The notes beneath the pieces were generated by a model that saw only the letters and a program-made list of their open reading frames with translations, did not search any database and was not told the DNA's origin. A program made the position numbers and the translations under genes. A stretch of 35,255 nucleotides of DNA, taken from positions 1-35,255 of IMG/VR virus record IMGVR_UViG_3300030060_003936. One strand, 5' to 3'. Each line of letters starts with the position of its first letter. The first letter of the stretch is position 1. The DNA is from a virus. Shown here piece after piece: positions 27,401-34,876 of the stretch.

Positions 27401-30400
27401 ACTTTTGATATAGAAGACACTGGGGTTGACGCTAGACAAGAAGCTTTTGAAACAGAAGACATGTCACCAGCTGCTCAACAAAGAAAAAAAGCAGAAAAAG
27501 CTAAAGCAAAAATACAAAAAACATCTAAATTAAGAAAACAAATAGGTATAGAGGAGGGTGGTAAATTATATAACAAAATTATAGACGCTGCAAAACAATC
27601 TTTATTAAAAGCTTATGAAGCTGGTACTTCTGCTAGAAATATACAAAGAAAATTAAGAGATCAAGCTAGTAGTTATTTATTTAGCGATATTAAAAAGTTT
27701 TTAGGCACAAAAGATTATATAAACAATCTAAAAGAGTTTAGAGTACCTATAATAGATGCTTTGTTTACATCCGATTTAGTACAAATAGAAAGACTAGTTC
27801 CTGAAAACGAAAGGATATTTACTAAGTTTGAAAGAAAGCTTACTAGAAAAGCAGATGTTGAAGCAGCTGTTGATCAAGGTTTATTACCAACAGAAGCATT
27901 AAATACTTACGATAGAGATAAATCTGTAAATCTTTATACAAAAATAATGCCGTCTGAGAGTAAATTTATAGCTTTTTTTGATCCACCAGGTTCTTTGCCT
28001 TCTAAAAAAGATCCAACTAAAATGGTTAGAAGTGGATTAAAAGGTACTAGAAAAGACACTTTAGCTAGACAGTTATCGGGTGCCTTATCTTTTGATGCTA
28101 CATTACAAGTAGCGCAAGAACCTGATGTAATAGAAAAAAGATTACAATTTGCTAAAATAAATAACACTGAAATATTAAAAGATGATATTAGTGTTTTAGC
28201 AGCAACAATACATAGAGATCCAAGTGTTAAGTTTGCTAAAGGTAATGTTCAAATATTAGAAGACCCTAAAAAGAAAAAAATATATGATTATGGTAATAAA
28301 GTTGCTAGAGCTTATACTGTTGTTGAAGATATATTTTATAATAATAGGCTAGATTATTATCAAAACTTAACACCAGAACAAAAGAAAAAACATGGTGGTA
28401 AAAAAATGGTTGATATCGCTATTGATCAATACTTATCAAGACCAATTGAACGTTTAGATGGTAGCCGTATAGTTGATATAATAAGAAAAAGTAGAAAAAG
28501 AGGACAGAAAGTTAGCGAAGCATATGAACAATACTTTATAACATCGGCAAACAAAGCTATAAAAGCTATAACGGGCACAAAAGCGAAAGTCAATGTTGTT
28601 GTTAGAGAAGGTGGTATACCAGATGTTCATTTTCAATTTAACGGTACAACAGTAGGTCTTGAAATAAAAATGGATACAGCTAGAGGTGTATCTTCTACAT
28701 GGAAGTTTGATGGTACTTACTCTGTTAATAATCCTATAGAAACAAAAGCTCAAGAAAGTCTAATTGAGCAAATAAAAAACACGGCTAAAATAAAAGTGTT
28801 TGAAGGTATAGATTTTGTTAAAGGAGTTACTAGAGAACAGTTTGAAACATTAAAAAAACACAAGCATAATTTTAATAAATATGTTGATGTTACTGCGGAT
28901 TATTTATCTTGGCAGTACACAAACAAAGCAATGCCTGAGTATTTTATAAACATAGGTGAAGCTGGTGTTTTTTACATGCTTGGTGATAATTCTGCTGTAA
29001 ATGCAATGGTTGTAGATATAGCTGAAAAATTAGGTATTCCAAAACTACAAGGTAATTATAAACTTTATTCTAGACTTAATACTTCTTCAAAATTTAGAAA
29101 AGGAGACGGTAGAAAACCAGTAACAATTAGAACTGATGTTCAAATAGATACAAAGTCTAAAGATAATTTTACAAATGGTTTTTCACCTGTAAACCTTGCT
29201 GTATCAAAAGATATGAATAATTTTGTTAAAGAATTAAACAATTCTTTAGTAAGCTTTAGTAAAAGTAAAAATACTTCAAACATAGATAATGCTGTTAAGT
29301 TTTCTCGTTCAAACAAAAATAAATCTAAAGGTATTACTATTTTAGATTTTGATGATACATTAGCCACAACTAAATCGTTAGTTAAATATACAACTCCAGA
29401 TGGTAAAACTGGAACTTTAAACGCAGAGCAGTATGCTAACACATATGAAGATTTGTTAGCGCAAGGTTATACTTTTGATTTTTCAGATTTTAGTAAAGTA
29501 ATTAAAGGTAAAATAGCACCATTATTTAATAAAGCTATGAAACTTCAAAACAAGTTTGGTTCTAAAAACATGTTTATATTAACCGCTAGACCAGCTGATT
29601 CAACAGTTGCAATACGTGATTTTTTAAAGGCAAATGGCCTAAATATACCTTTAAAAAACATTACTGGTCTTAGTAACTCAACCTCAGAAGCTAAAGCATT
29701 GTGGATTTCTGAAAAAGTTGCAGAAGGTTATAATGACTTTTATTTTGCTGATGATGCTTTGCAAAACGTACAGGCGGTTAAAAATATGTTAGATCAGTTT
29801 GATGTTAAGTCTAAAGTTCAACAAGCTAAAGTTAAGTTTAGCAAAGGTATGAGTAAAGACTTTAATAAAATATTAGAAACAACAAAAGGTGTTCCAGCTA
29901 AAAGTATAATATCAAGAGTTAGAGCTATTGAACGTGGTGCTAAAAAAGGAAAATATGCGTTTTTCTTACCACCATCCGCGGAAGATTTTAAAGGCTTGTT
30001 GTATTATTTTATGGGTAAAGGTAGACAAGGAGATAAAGATGCTGCTTTTTTAAAGAAAGCTTTGGTTGATCCTTTAAATAGAGCTTATACAGAGTTTAAC
30101 GGCGCTAGGCAAGTTATAACAAATGATTATAGAACTTTAAAGAAATCAATGCCAGAAGCCGCAAAAAAAGCAAATCAACAAAGTCCAGATGCTGATTTTA
30201 CATATGGAGATGCTATTAGAGTTTATCTTTGGAACAAAGCAGGTTTTGATATTCCTGGTTTAACCGAAACAGAAACAAACAAATTAGTAGATATGGTAAC
30301 TAGCGATTCTCAATTACAAGTATTTGCTGACAAAGTAGGTTTAATATCTAGAAGACCCGAAGGTTATACTCAACCAGGTGAATATTGGAAGATTGGAGAT

Positions 30401-31960
30401 ATTAGAAATGATTTAGATGATGCTATAAATAAAGTTGGTAGAAAAGAATATTTTGCTGAATTTATTGAAAACACTGAAGAGATTTTTGGCAAAATGGTAA
30501 ATGGTAAACTTACTGGCGATAATATCAATAAAATAGAATCTATATATGGTACAAACTTTAGAGAGGCTTTAGAAGATATATTATATAGAACTATAAATGG
30601 TACTAGTAGACCTTACGGTTCTAATAGATTAGTAAACAGCTTTACTAATTGGGTTAATGGATCTGTTGGAGCTGTTATGTTTGTAAACATGAGATCTGCT
30701 TTACTGCAGCAAATGTCTTCAGTAAACTTTATAAACTATGGTGACAACAACGTGTTTAAAGCCGCTGCTAGATTTGCTGATCAAAAACAGTTTTGGAAAG
30801 ATTGGGTTATGTTATTTAATTCAGACAAACTAAAACAAAGAAGAGCTGGTTTAAGTATGGATATCAATGCTAATGAATTAACAACATATTTAAACAAGTC
30901 AAAATCAAAAACAAAAGCTGCTATAAACTGGTTATTGCGACAAGGATTTAAACCTACACAAATATCGGATAGTATAGCTATTGCAAATGGTGGTGCAACT
31001 TTTTATAGAAATAGAGTTAATACTTATTTAAAGCAAGGTTTAAGTAAAAAAGAAGCAGAAGCAAAAGCTTTTAATGATTTTTCTGAAATAGCAGAAGAAA
31101 CACAACAATCCGCAAGACCTGATATGGCATCACCGCAGCAAGCATCTGCTATTGGTAAGTGGTTTTTAAACTTTTTAAATACACCTATGCAATATAGTCG
31201 TATTATAAAAAAGTCTATGTTAGATTTAATTAATAGAAGAAAAGTACCTAATTTAACACAAGCACAATCTGACACAACTAATATTAGCAGAATATTATAT
31301 TATGGTTTTGCACAAAATGTTATATTTTACACGTTACAAACTGGATTGTTTGCCGCTTTATTTGATGATGATGATGACGAAGAAAGTGAAAAGTTTTTTA
31401 ATAAAAAATATCAGATGGCAGCAAACAGTGTCGTTGATGGTTTGCTTAGAGGATTAGGTTTTGGCGGTGCTGCTGTTTCTACGTTAAAAAATATGATAGT
31501 TAAATTTATTGAAGAAGATAGAAAAGGTTACACAGGAAAACCAGTTGAAAAAGTTACGCTTGAAATGGTAAACTTATCGCCGGTAGTAGGTATTAAAGTT
31601 AGAAAAGTTGCTACAGAACTAAGATCTTATAGTTACGATAAAGATGTTATTAAACATATGGAAACTTTTGATATTGATAATCCAATATGGGGTATTACAA
31701 CAGGTATTACAGAAGGTTTAACTAATATACCTGTTAATAGATTATATAGAAAAACAATGAACTTAAGAGCGGCGACGCAAGATGATATTGAAGCTTGGCA
31801 AAGGCTGGCTTTAATAAGTGGTTGGAGCGTTTGGAACATTGGTATGCAAAATGAAGAGTTAGAAAGAATTAAAGATGAAATTAAACAAGAAAGAAAAAAG
31901 TTAAAAAAGAAAAAGAAAAATACACCAAAAAGACCAGTTCAAGGTGGTATTACATGGTAA
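24464..31960 (+). CDS. Giant polyvalent internal virion protein: metallopeptidase, PD-(D/E)XK and HAD domains
   Basis: 2498 aa. N-terminal helix (1-31), then a Gly/Ala membrane-active stretch (246-280). HExxH metallopeptidase motif at 684-688 (VGSHEILHSVL; His684, Glu685, His688). Helical region with KFSK-type linkers near 820 and 836. A 1070-1240 module (SDIKKFLGTKDY; FIAFFDPPGSLPSKK; RSGLKGTRKDTLARQL) followed by a PD-(D/E)XK-like motif at 1386-1402 (IPDVHF ... GLEIKMD). HAD phosphatase domain at 1612-1791: DFDDT (1628-1632), LTARP (1706-1710), FADDALQNV (1761-1769). The C-terminal ~650 aa is helical with TQQSARPDMASPQQASAIGK and hydrophobic segments (2278-2300) before a five-Asp run, probably a membrane channel or ejection part. 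The chain resembles phage polyvalent proteins that carry several effector domains into the cell. Domain presence seen; catalysis not proven. Confidence 0.78.
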   Translation: MDELKAIVQRMIEAGESEENIKLVIERYQSQNLGKTQGSTVDSTMSQGGMESQLEIGSLVQPPNLQEVEPYDFKENSKAYNRPILDWFKLITDDWTPENVKETDRQKGEYFAMQQHLAPYLGYDNVLSNFVAEGLSNVFRSGDIGVAQGEQTQPSLDVMKHGKDITFEEAQALVDVNSNLQNKEQTDNVKKYQERYDKVKEKHGGTMAFMVAAAENPMYLRDVSISSLSSMATSLLTSEDVARNAFIAAPVGGVAGAKAGPVGAGLGFVSTLMGTVSGTMDAGLSYQQFLAEQLEADGLDFTPENIQKVLQNEEVVTYEDPNGNTFLNITGTRAEILKKRATRRGITVGFTDTATGLLSGGIAKGSLMSPKKLTTRTTRAIQGTTTAIGGGLASEIGGQTLGGQEYDAGEILTEGFAEKGVAMTGVTVLPNLVKKKGTYSIEDVEMSEAEFVKQVNEMDDMTLAMANINVQNDAVMNNKLGIRQDNAIRDSQVDVKVKDVEDRKTLIEKSKELEAAEKDAEKKGAYAVPGADLKVEKIKGEIQAIIDKYADVDTRTKEVRARAKIKEQVAQAREKIVLQQTEKFLGKAGEQLRLNPYQSYKTTKDFASGLVDHLMKQTSYEFDGKSVDISNLSNEEIAIEANRIAESATKAAGAVNITNSDGTTSILINRQAAVKYRQLDVGSHEILHSVLRNALAGMTIDKRKTLIKDFKNQIKENLGENVLNSIEKRLTEDYEGVLDLETTDEWFTALSDVIEDKTNPITYDSNKSFYDNIKENIAKFLNKNTPYENLSIETGQDAYNFMKEYSKSVKAGKLSESIVKFAETGKTTPIKEAEAKFSKNNRSKAVDAVNKIEQKLKNKLQTEKKEYTQDEFRTSDEFNELFDSITEAGGAVNNYIKSLGMSKEKTKQTVQKVSDRLMGYNPQAERKTGSKESVTIGERIMSDTQFAKLDAARDLAIESKKEGKTLRIDAAKRTKEGETTFDIEDTGVDARQEAFETEDMSPAAQQRKKAEKAKAKIQKTSKLRKQIGIEEGGKLYNKIIDAAKQSLLKAYEAGTSARNIQRKLRDQASSYLFSDIKKFLGTKDYINNLKEFRVPIIDALFTSDLVQIERLVPENERIFTKFERKLTRKADVEAAVDQGLLPTEALNTYDRDKSVNLYTKIMPSESKFIAFFDPPGSLPSKKDPTKMVRSGLKGTRKDTLARQLSGALSFDATLQVAQEPDVIEKRLQFAKINNTEILKDDISVLAATIHRDPSVKFAKGNVQILEDPKKKKIYDYGNKVARAYTVVEDIFYNNRLDYYQNLTPEQKKKHGGKKMVDIAIDQYLSRPIERLDGSRIVDIIRKSRKRGQKVSEAYEQYFITSANKAIKAITGTKAKVNVVVREGGIPDVHFQFNGTTVGLEIKMDTARGVSSTWKFDGTYSVNNPIETKAQESLIEQIKNTAKIKVFEGIDFVKGVTREQFETLKKHKHNFNKYVDVTADYLSWQYTNKAMPEYFINIGEAGVFYMLGDNSAVNAMVVDIAEKLGIPKLQGNYKLYSRLNTSSKFRKGDGRKPVTIRTDVQIDTKSKDNFTNGFSPVNLAVSKDMNNFVKELNNSLVSFSKSKNTSNIDNAVKFSRSNKNKSKGITILDFDDTLATTKSLVKYTTPDGKTGTLNAEQYANTYEDLLAQGYTFDFSDFSKVIKGKIAPLFNKAMKLQNKFGSKNMFILTARPADSTVAIRDFLKANGLNIPLKNITGLSNSTSEAKALWISEKVAEGYNDFYFADDALQNVQAVKNMLDQFDVKSKVQQAKVKFSKGMSKDFNKILETTKGVPAKSIISRVRAIERGAKKGKYAFFLPPSAEDFKGLLYYFMGKGRQGDKDAAFLKKALVDPLNRAYTEFNGARQVITNDYRTLKKSMPEAAKKANQQSPDADFTYGDAIRVYLWNKAGFDIPGLTETETNKLVDMVTSDSQLQVFADKVGLISRRPEGYTQPGEYWKIGDIRNDLDDAINKVGRKEYFAEFIENTEEIFGKMVNGKLTGDNINKIESIYGTNFREALEDILYRTINGTSRPYGSNRLVNSFTNWVNGSVGAVMFVNMRSALLQQMSSVNFINYGDNNVFKAAARFADQKQFWKDWVMLFNSDKLKQRRAGLSMDINANELTTYLNKSKSKTKAAINWLLRQGFKPTQISDSIAIANGGATFYRNRVNTYLKQGLSKKEAEAKAFNDFSEIAEETQQSARPDMASPQQASAIGKWFLNFLNTPMQYSRIIKKSMLDLINRRKVPNLTQAQSDTTNISRILYYGFAQNVIFYTLQTGLFAALFDDDDDEESEKFFNKKYQMAANSVVDGLLRGLGFGGAAVSTLKNMIVKFIEEDRKGYTGKPVEKVTLEMVNLSPVVGIKVRKVATELRSYSYDKDVIKHMETFDIDNPIWGITTGITEGLTNIPVNRLYRKTMNLRAATQDDIEAWQRLALISGWSVWNIGMQNEELERIKDEIKQERKKLKKKKKNTPKRPVQGGITW

Positions 31961-31990
31961 AGAATTTAAAAAACAAGTGACTATAAGACA

Positions 31991-33088
31991 ATGGTAAAAA
32001 AACTAATAATAATAATAGCAACGCTTACTATAGCTTGTTCTGTACCTAAAAAATGTTGCTCACAAGCATTTGATATTAAGGATGTCAAAAAAATGCTAAA
32101 GTATTCTACGTTCTACGCCGCTGTTAATGGTGGAACTTCGCTTTCTGATGTTGATGTGTTTTCTGTAGATAATGGTTTATCTACACAGACTATATCAACT
32201 CCTTATGATTATAATTTTACCATAGGTTTACGTAAGATAGCGAGGTTTGGCTATGAAAATAAAGCACAAACATTTTATGATGGAACGGAATCTAATTACA
32301 GTGATGCGGCCACTGTCGGTAAGGTTAAAGGAGTTGAATACTTATTTGAAGTTGATTACAAAAGACAAGAAGGAGTTGATTACATGGATCAACACCACTT
32401 TATTAGATTTAGCTCTGATGATGGGTGTGGTGACGAGCTATGTATAAACTTTTTTGCTTTAAAACTAGAATATTTAGAGGATGGATTTGCTGATATTAAA
32501 TACTTTGAAGCATCTGAAAGATATAGACAGCGTAAGGGTAAAAACTTATCTTGGAACGTTGGACTAACACATCGTTTGGCAGAACCATATGGATACAATG
32601 CTTTAGATGAGTGGATGTTAGATAATGGAAATATACATTATACTTATTTAGCATTACAAGAAGGTTATACGGTGGATGTGTATAGCAACGAATATTATAA
32701 TCCAGCTGGAGAAGTTGTGGCTACTAGCGCTGAAGTTTGGGAGGCGGTTGTAATACCAGAAGTGCTATCGGATTATACAGCTAGAAAAAGAAACGAATTA
32801 AAGAAAACAATACAACACTCTTTAGTTGTAGGTTTTGATTATTATAAATACTCTAAGAAAACCTGGGTGCACGCTTGGGGGAGTTTAATGCCGTATCATT
32901 ATGATGACGGTAGTGAGTTTAGTTATCACAACTATGTTGATGGCCAATGGTATGATTACTCGGGTGGATTAATATATGGGATAAAAGTTAACAAAAACTT
33001 AGGTTATTTTGTAGAAGGTAAGTATAATAAGTACTGGAACAGAGAATGGTACGATTTTAAATTAGGTATGAACTACGTTATATTTTAA
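31991..33088 (+). CDS. Exported outer-membrane beta-barrel-like protein, 365 aa
   Basis: Starts MVKKLIIIIATLTIAC, a clear signal peptide. Cleavage could follow the CCSQA segment (type I) or the Cys16 could be a lipobox Cys (weak, TIAC). The body has alternating Tyr/Trp/Phe/Val strands (FTIGLRKIARFGYENKAQTF; YLFEVDYKRQ; FFALKLEYLEDGF; SLVVGFDYYKYSKKTWVHAWG) and short Asp/Asn/Gly turns, and it ends in YDFKLGMNYVIF: an aromatic terminal strand with a C-terminal Phe, the usual outer-membrane barrel signature. A phage copy could alter the host surface, exclude related phages, or be a virion-linked protein. Lies 30 nt after the polyvalent gene and 3 nt before the one-TM protein. Not assigned to a named porin family. 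Confidence 0.65.
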   Translation: MVKKLIIIIATLTIACSVPKKCCSQAFDIKDVKKMLKYSTFYAAVNGGTSLSDVDVFSVDNGLSTQTISTPYDYNFTIGLRKIARFGYENKAQTFYDGTESNYSDAATVGKVKGVEYLFEVDYKRQEGVDYMDQHHFIRFSSDDGCGDELCINFFALKLEYLEDGFADIKYFEASERYRQRKGKNLSWNVGLTHRLAEPYGYNALDEWMLDNGNIHYTYLALQEGYTVDVYSNEYYNPAGEVVATSAEVWEAVVIPEVLSDYTARKRNELKKTIQHSLVVGFDYYKYSKKTWVHAWGSLMPYHYDDGSEFSYHNYVDGQWYDYSGGLIYGIKVNKNLGYFVEGKYNKYWNREWYDFKLGMNYVIF

Positions 33089-33091
33089 AAA

Positions 33092-33373
33092 ATGGCGAAA
33101 GAATTAAATGAAGACACAGCGTTTAAATTAAGTATAAAAACGTTAATAGGTATAGGTTTTGGTATGGCAACCTTAATAAGCATGTATTTTATGCTTCAAG
33201 CAGATATTGCAGAAGCAAAAGAATTACCGATTATACCACCGGATGAAGTTACGCGCATGGAGTTTAACATGAAAGACCAAATGATACGTAACACTATTAT
33301 GGATACGCAAAAAGATGTACAGGAAATAAAAGCATCCATAGAAAAAATAGAAGACAAACTATACAATAGATAA
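33092..33373 (+). CDS. One-TM coiled-coil protein (holin or spanin-like candidate)
   Basis: 93 aa. Charged N-terminus MAKELNEDTAF, one membrane span around residues 15-36 (KTLIGIGFGMATLISMYFML), then a Pro/Asp linker (PIIPPDE) and a C-terminal helix with heptad spacing (QKDVQEIKASIEKIEDKLYN). The topology would be N-in, C-terminal helix in the periplasm, as in inner-membrane spanins or small holin-like proteins. No outer-membrane partner lipoprotein is obvious; the adjacent exported thioredoxin-like gene overlaps by one base (TAATG). I cannot decide between lysis and another envelope role. Confidence 0.55.
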   Translation: MAKELNEDTAFKLSIKTLIGIGFGMATLISMYFMLQADIAEAKELPIIPPDEVTRMEFNMKDQMIRNTIMDTQKDVQEIKASIEKIEDKLYNR

Positions 33374-33699
33374 TGAAAAATTTACTTTTTTTACTGCCAT
33401 TTATTTGTAGCAATGCTTTTGCTCAAATAGAAGTAAAACATTTTAATGCAGAGTGGAATAGTTCTAACGGCGTTAGTTGGTTTATGGATCTTGAAGATTG
33501 TAAAACCAAAAGCACTGTTGATATAGCTAAAGACGCTGATGCACAAAAAAAATATAAAATAGCTGTTATACCTACTATTATTGTATTTAAAGATGGTGAA
33601 GAGGTTGCTAGATTCCAAGCAGACTTATCATTTAAAATGGTAGCAACTAAAAAAGAAGTACAAGAAGAAATAGATAATCAATTAATGAGTGACTTTTAA
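33373..33699 (+). CDS. Exported thioredoxin-fold protein lacking the CXXC site
   Basis: 108 aa. Signal peptide MKNLLFLLPFICSNAFA with likely cleavage before Gln18. The mature part follows the thioredoxin plan: VKHFNAEW (residues 21-28), a VDIAKDADAQKKYKI helix-strand, then AVIPTIIVFKDGEEVARF with the cis-Pro at 67. The position of WCGPC reads W28-NSSN, so both active-site cysteines are absent. The only Cys in the mature protein is Cys43, outside the site. It therefore cannot do dithiol exchange in the standard way and is more likely a binding or chaperone module in the periplasm. Its start overlaps the previous stop by 1 nt, so the pair is translated together. Gene is well formed and not broken. 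Confidence 0.75.
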   Translation: MKNLLFLLPFICSNAFAQIEVKHFNAEWNSSNGVSWFMDLEDCKTKSTVDIAKDADAQKKYKIAVIPTIIVFKDGEEVARFQADLSFKMVATKKEVQEEIDNQLMSDF

Positions 33700-33701
33700 T
33701 T

Positions 33702-34091
33702 ATGCCAGGAAGCGAAACACAAAATAGTATGTTTAAAAAAACTAAAGGATACGTTCAAGAAGGTAATCCTTTTGCTGTTACTAGTTGTGGACGTAGAAGA
33801 AACGACGGTTCACCATTAGAAAAAAAGAAACGTAAAAAAAGTAACGAACCTAGAAAAACTACAAAGGGTAAAGGTCGTAACTTTAGAACAGTCAAAGAGG
33901 GTGCTGGGATGACTTCTAAAGGAGTTAAAGAATATAGACGTAAAAACCCTGGAAGTAAGCTTAAGACAGCTGTGACGGGAAAAGTTAAACCTGGCAGTAA
34001 AGCCGCTAAAAGAAGAAAGTCGTTCTGCGCTAGATCAAAAGGTTGGACCGGTGAAAGAGGTAAAGCCGCTAGACGTAGATGGAAATGTTAA
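33702..34091 (+). CDS. Small highly basic Cys-containing phage protein, 129 aa
   Basis: Rich in Lys, Arg and Gly. Opening KTKGYVQEGNPFAV resembles the start of the incomplete gene at 35206. The second half is the part I recognise as common in environmental phages: MTSKGVKEYRRKNPGSKLKTAV, then KPGSKAAKRRKSFCARSKG and the terminal RRRWKC. Cysteines at 29, 109 and 129; no metal-site spacing that I can identify. It starts 2 nt past the thioredoxin-like stop. The charge suggests nucleic-acid or phospholipid contact, perhaps inside the head, but there is no direct evidence. Confidence 0.62.
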   Translation: MPGSETQNSMFKKTKGYVQEGNPFAVTSCGRRRNDGSPLEKKKRKKSNEPRKTTKGKGRNFRTVKEGAGMTSKGVKEYRRKNPGSKLKTAVTGKVKPGSKAAKRRKSFCARSKGWTGERGKAARRRWKC

Positions 34092-34102
34092 AATAATAAA
34101 TT

Positions 34103-34348
34103 ATGGGATACGTAAGTGATGCACAAAGAAAAGCTGTACATGCTAGTAAAAAAGATGGCGGGGCAGGCAATCCGAACAAAATGAAAATAACAAAAAGTTC
34201 AGCATTAAAAAAAATATCATCTGCTTGTAAAACCGCTGCTAAACGTAAGTTTAAAGTTTGGCCTAGTGCCTATGCCTCTGGTTGGGGTGTAAGATGTACT
34301 AAAGCTGGCGGACCAAGTAAATTTGGTGGTGGTAAAAAGAAAAAGTAA
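34103..34348 (+). CDS. Small basic conserved phage protein, 81 aa
   Basis: Basic, with a central helix (ALKKISSACKTAAKRKF), a VWPSAYASGWGVRC motif at residues 52-65 and a Lys-rich tail (GGGKKKK). The KVWPSAYASG pattern with a following Cys is one I have seen in small proteins of environmental phages, function unknown. Cysteines at 42 and 65. Overlaps the phosphatase gene by one base (TAATG), so the two are coupled. No membrane segment or signal. Confidence 0.6.
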   Translation: MGYVSDAQRKAVHASKKDGGAGNPNKMKITKSSALKKISSACKTAAKRKFKVWPSAYASGWGVRCTKAGGPSKFGGGKKKK

Positions 34349-34875
34349 TGTTAAAAGATTTTGACATATCAAGTTTTAAAAAACAAAAACCACCTAGTGA
34401 TAATAGCTTTGATACTGATCAAGAAATTAAAGCTCTTAAAAAAATACCTTTACGAAAAGAATTTGTTAAAAAATATGACAATATAGAAGCTGCATTTGAA
34501 AAAACAGCTAAAGAACAAGGTATAGAAGATTATGACAAAAGTATTGCTAAAAAACTTATAAAAGAGTCTGCGCCTGTAATTATGAAGTTAAAGAAATATC
34601 ACAATAGACCAAGACCATATGATTTAGATAGTAGTTTAAAGGCTGTTAAAATGAAATCAATGAATACACCATCGTACCCATCTGGTCACTCGGCGCAAGG
34701 AGAGCTAATAGCTTCTGTGTTAAAAAACAAATACGGTAAAGGATCTGCTTTTATGCAGACAGCAAAAAACATATCTGATAGTAGAAACATAGCACATGCT
34801 CATTACAAAAGCGATAGTGTTAATGGTATAAAGTTAGGAAAATCAATGTATAAACATATTAAAAACAAAATTTAA
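34348..34875 (+). CDS. PAP2-superfamily phosphatase
   Basis: 175 aa with the full PAP2/class A acid phosphatase signature: K-x6-RP at Lys82 to Arg89-Pro90 (KYHNRPRP), PSGH at 111-114 (YPSGHSAQGE), and SR-x5-H-x3-D at Ser145-Arg146, His152, Asp156 (SRNIAHAHYKSD). All catalytic positions are present. No signal peptide and no obvious membrane spans, so it looks like a soluble vanadium-type acid phosphatase, possibly cytosolic or virion-packed, acting on phosphomonoesters or lipid phosphates. Short for the family (about 200-250 aa), with only about 80 residues before the first motif. Neighbours are small basic proteins; it overlaps the previous gene by one base and ends 1 nt before the Lys/Met-rich gene. 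Confidence 0.85.
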   Translation: MLKDFDISSFKKQKPPSDNSFDTDQEIKALKKIPLRKEFVKKYDNIEAAFEKTAKEQGIEDYDKSIAKKLIKESAPVIMKLKKYHNRPRPYDLDSSLKAVKMKSMNTPSYPSGHSAQGELIASVLKNKYGKGSAFMQTAKNISDSRNIAHAHYKSDSVNGIKLGKSMYKHIKNKI

Positions 34876-34876
34876 A

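Noticed and set aside
20676-31960. Tape-measure protein for a long tail
   Set aside because: The long genes here have internal-protein composition, enzyme motifs and Hint domain, without the even helical repeats plus tail-assembly chaperone frameshift gene usual for tape measures; no sheath or tube gene is present.
31991-32038. Lipoprotein signal at Cys16 of the barrel-like protein
   Set aside because: TIAC is a poor lipobox and a normal type I cut after the CCSQA segment fits as well; kept only as an alternative in the gene entry.
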